This document shows, piece after piece, positions 63,319 through 64,000 of a DNA stretch of 64,000 nucleotides; position 1 is the first letter of the stretch; every line of letters starts with the position of its first letter. Source of the DNA: Petrimonas sulfuriphila. Its GTDB lineage: Bacteria > Bacteroidota > Bacteroidia > Bacteroidales > Dysgonomonadaceae. The position numbers and the translations under genes are program-made. Where the stretch lies: positions 1,922,001 through 1,986,000 of the forward strand of contig CP073276.1 of NCBI GenBank assembly GCA_038561985.1, written 5' to 3'. The notes beneath the pieces are model-generated. The model saw only the letters and a program-made list of their open reading frames with translations, did not search any database and was not told where the DNA came from.

Positions 63319-64000
63319 ATGAAATATAAAAACCTTTTTATCGATCTGGACGATACCCTGTGGGATATTCACCAAAACGGCAAGGAATGCCTGGAAGAGA
63401 TTTATTCGGATTACGGTTACAATAGGTTTTATCCTACGTTCGATGATTACTACAACGTTTATATGCCATCCAATCATCATCTGTGGAACTTATACCGTCT
63501 GGGTGAAATAAGAAAGGAAGAACTGATTGTGGAACGTTTTCTGGTTCCGGTCAGGAAGTTTGGAATCAATGATCCGGGATATGCCAAATCGTTGAGCGAC
63601 GATTTTTTGGAGCGTACCACCCGAAAAACAAAGCTGATCGACGGCACCTTGGATCTTCTGGATTATCTGAGGCCGAAATACCGGATGCACATACTCAGCA
63701 ACGGGTTTCGTGAAGTTCAGTTTAAGAAAATTGAGAACTCGGGTTTGCAGCCCTATTTCGATAAAATTATTCTTTCGGAAGATGCAGGGGTGAATAAACC
63801 GCATCCCGGTATTTTCACTTACGCACTGAAAAATACCAACTCCCGCCGGAACGAAACCCTGATGATTGGCGACAGTTGGGATGCAGATATTGCAGGAGCA
63901 CAAAAGAGCCGTATCGCACAAATCTGGTTTAATCCGGCGAATCTTTCATCCGACGGGTTTGAACCAACCTACACTGTGGAAATGCTGGAAGAGATAAAAG
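63319..64000 (+). CDS. HAD phosphatase of the YjjG type (C-terminus cut by window edge)
   Basis: 227 codons visible, from the ATG at 63319. HAD motifs: FIDLDDTLWD (nucleophile Asp9, Asp11), LSNGF (motif II), KPHP (motif III Lys) and GDSWDADIAGA (motif IV). The cap region and length fit YjjG-like noncanonical pyrimidine nucleotidases, which dephosphorylate damaged nucleoside monophosphates. The 3' end lies beyond base 64000. Confidence 0.88.
   Translation, partial: MKYKNLFIDLDDTLWDIHQNGKECLEEIYSDYGYNRFYPTFDDYYNVYMPSNHHLWNLYRLGEIRKEELIVERFLVPVRKFGINDPGYAKSLSDDFLERTTRKTKLIDGTLDLLDYLRPKYRMHILSNGFREVQFKKIENSGLQPYFDKIILSEDAGVNKPHPGIFTYALKNTNSRRNETLMIGDSWDADIAGAQKSRIAQIWFNPANLSSDGFEPTYTVEMLEEIK

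Noticed and set aside
1-64000. tRNA or rRNA genes
   Set aside because: The intergenic stretches were read for cloverleaf-like or rRNA-like sequence and none was seen; a tRNAscan run would be decisive.

Overview
The window is chromosomal DNA from a member of the Bacteroidota, most likely order Bacteroidales. The markers are type IX secretion genes (porP-gldK-gldL-gldM), a SusC/SusD pair, a MurF-alanine racemase fusion, a short primary sigma factor, many Bacteroidetes-only families (DUF4834, DUF5063, GSCFA, DUF3822) and -7 boxes of the Bacteroidetes TAnnTTTG type. I see no rRNA, tRNA, CRISPR array, insertion sequence or integrase. Family or genus cannot be fixed from what is visible.

Layout. 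1-3986 (minus): T9SS genes, with gldM cut by the window edge. 4057-8617 (minus): four genes in the same direction that look like a sulfonolipid (capnine) pathway: a cysteate fatty acyltransferase-like PLP enzyme, a cysteate synthase-like PLP enzyme, a short-chain reductase and a double VOC-domain protein. 8929-10233: a secreted acetyl esterase. 10309-14034 (minus): envelope genes (DUF4834, pssA, psd, cvpA, murI, ompH). 14182-19058 (minus): infB-nusA-rimP with a clear promoter. 19417-24530 (plus): lemA, two TPM proteins, miaA, lysA, a glycosyltransferase. 24731-28747 (plus): htrA, rpoD, ompA. 29035-30883 (plus): a small iron-sulfur/NifX-type cluster whose last gene looks truncated. 30760-37254 (minus): DUF2721, murF-alr, GSCFA, an RlmI-like methyltransferase, an exonuclease and DUF5063, with a probable small RNA at about 34733-34802. 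37390-38562: a dicarboxylate symporter.

38559-51149 is the accessory part: an HTH repressor divergent from a tiny unknown gene that overlaps susC and is followed by susD; then a three-gene module (membrane protein, cytoplasmic-looking subtilisin, small I9-like protein) at 44321-46707; then a run of short stand-alone genes (VOC, DUF6157, YciI, DUF1801, GNAT, DUF2200, DUF4256, SRPBCC). 51229-64000 returns to housekeeping: cyclophilin, serine hydrolase, malic enzyme, mgtE with a structured leader, rsmD, DUF3822, a pseudopilin-like protein, a RecD-like helicase, rsmI, a coiled-coil lipoprotein and a HAD phosphatase cut by the edge.

The strongest points for a second look are the physical coupling of sulfonolipid synthesis to the T9SS/gliding motor genes, the membrane protein-subtilase-I9 module, and several RNA-level structures: a hairpin over the porP start codon, a terminator-like hairpin directly after the rimP promoter, the mgtE leader, and the small RNA at 34.7 kb.
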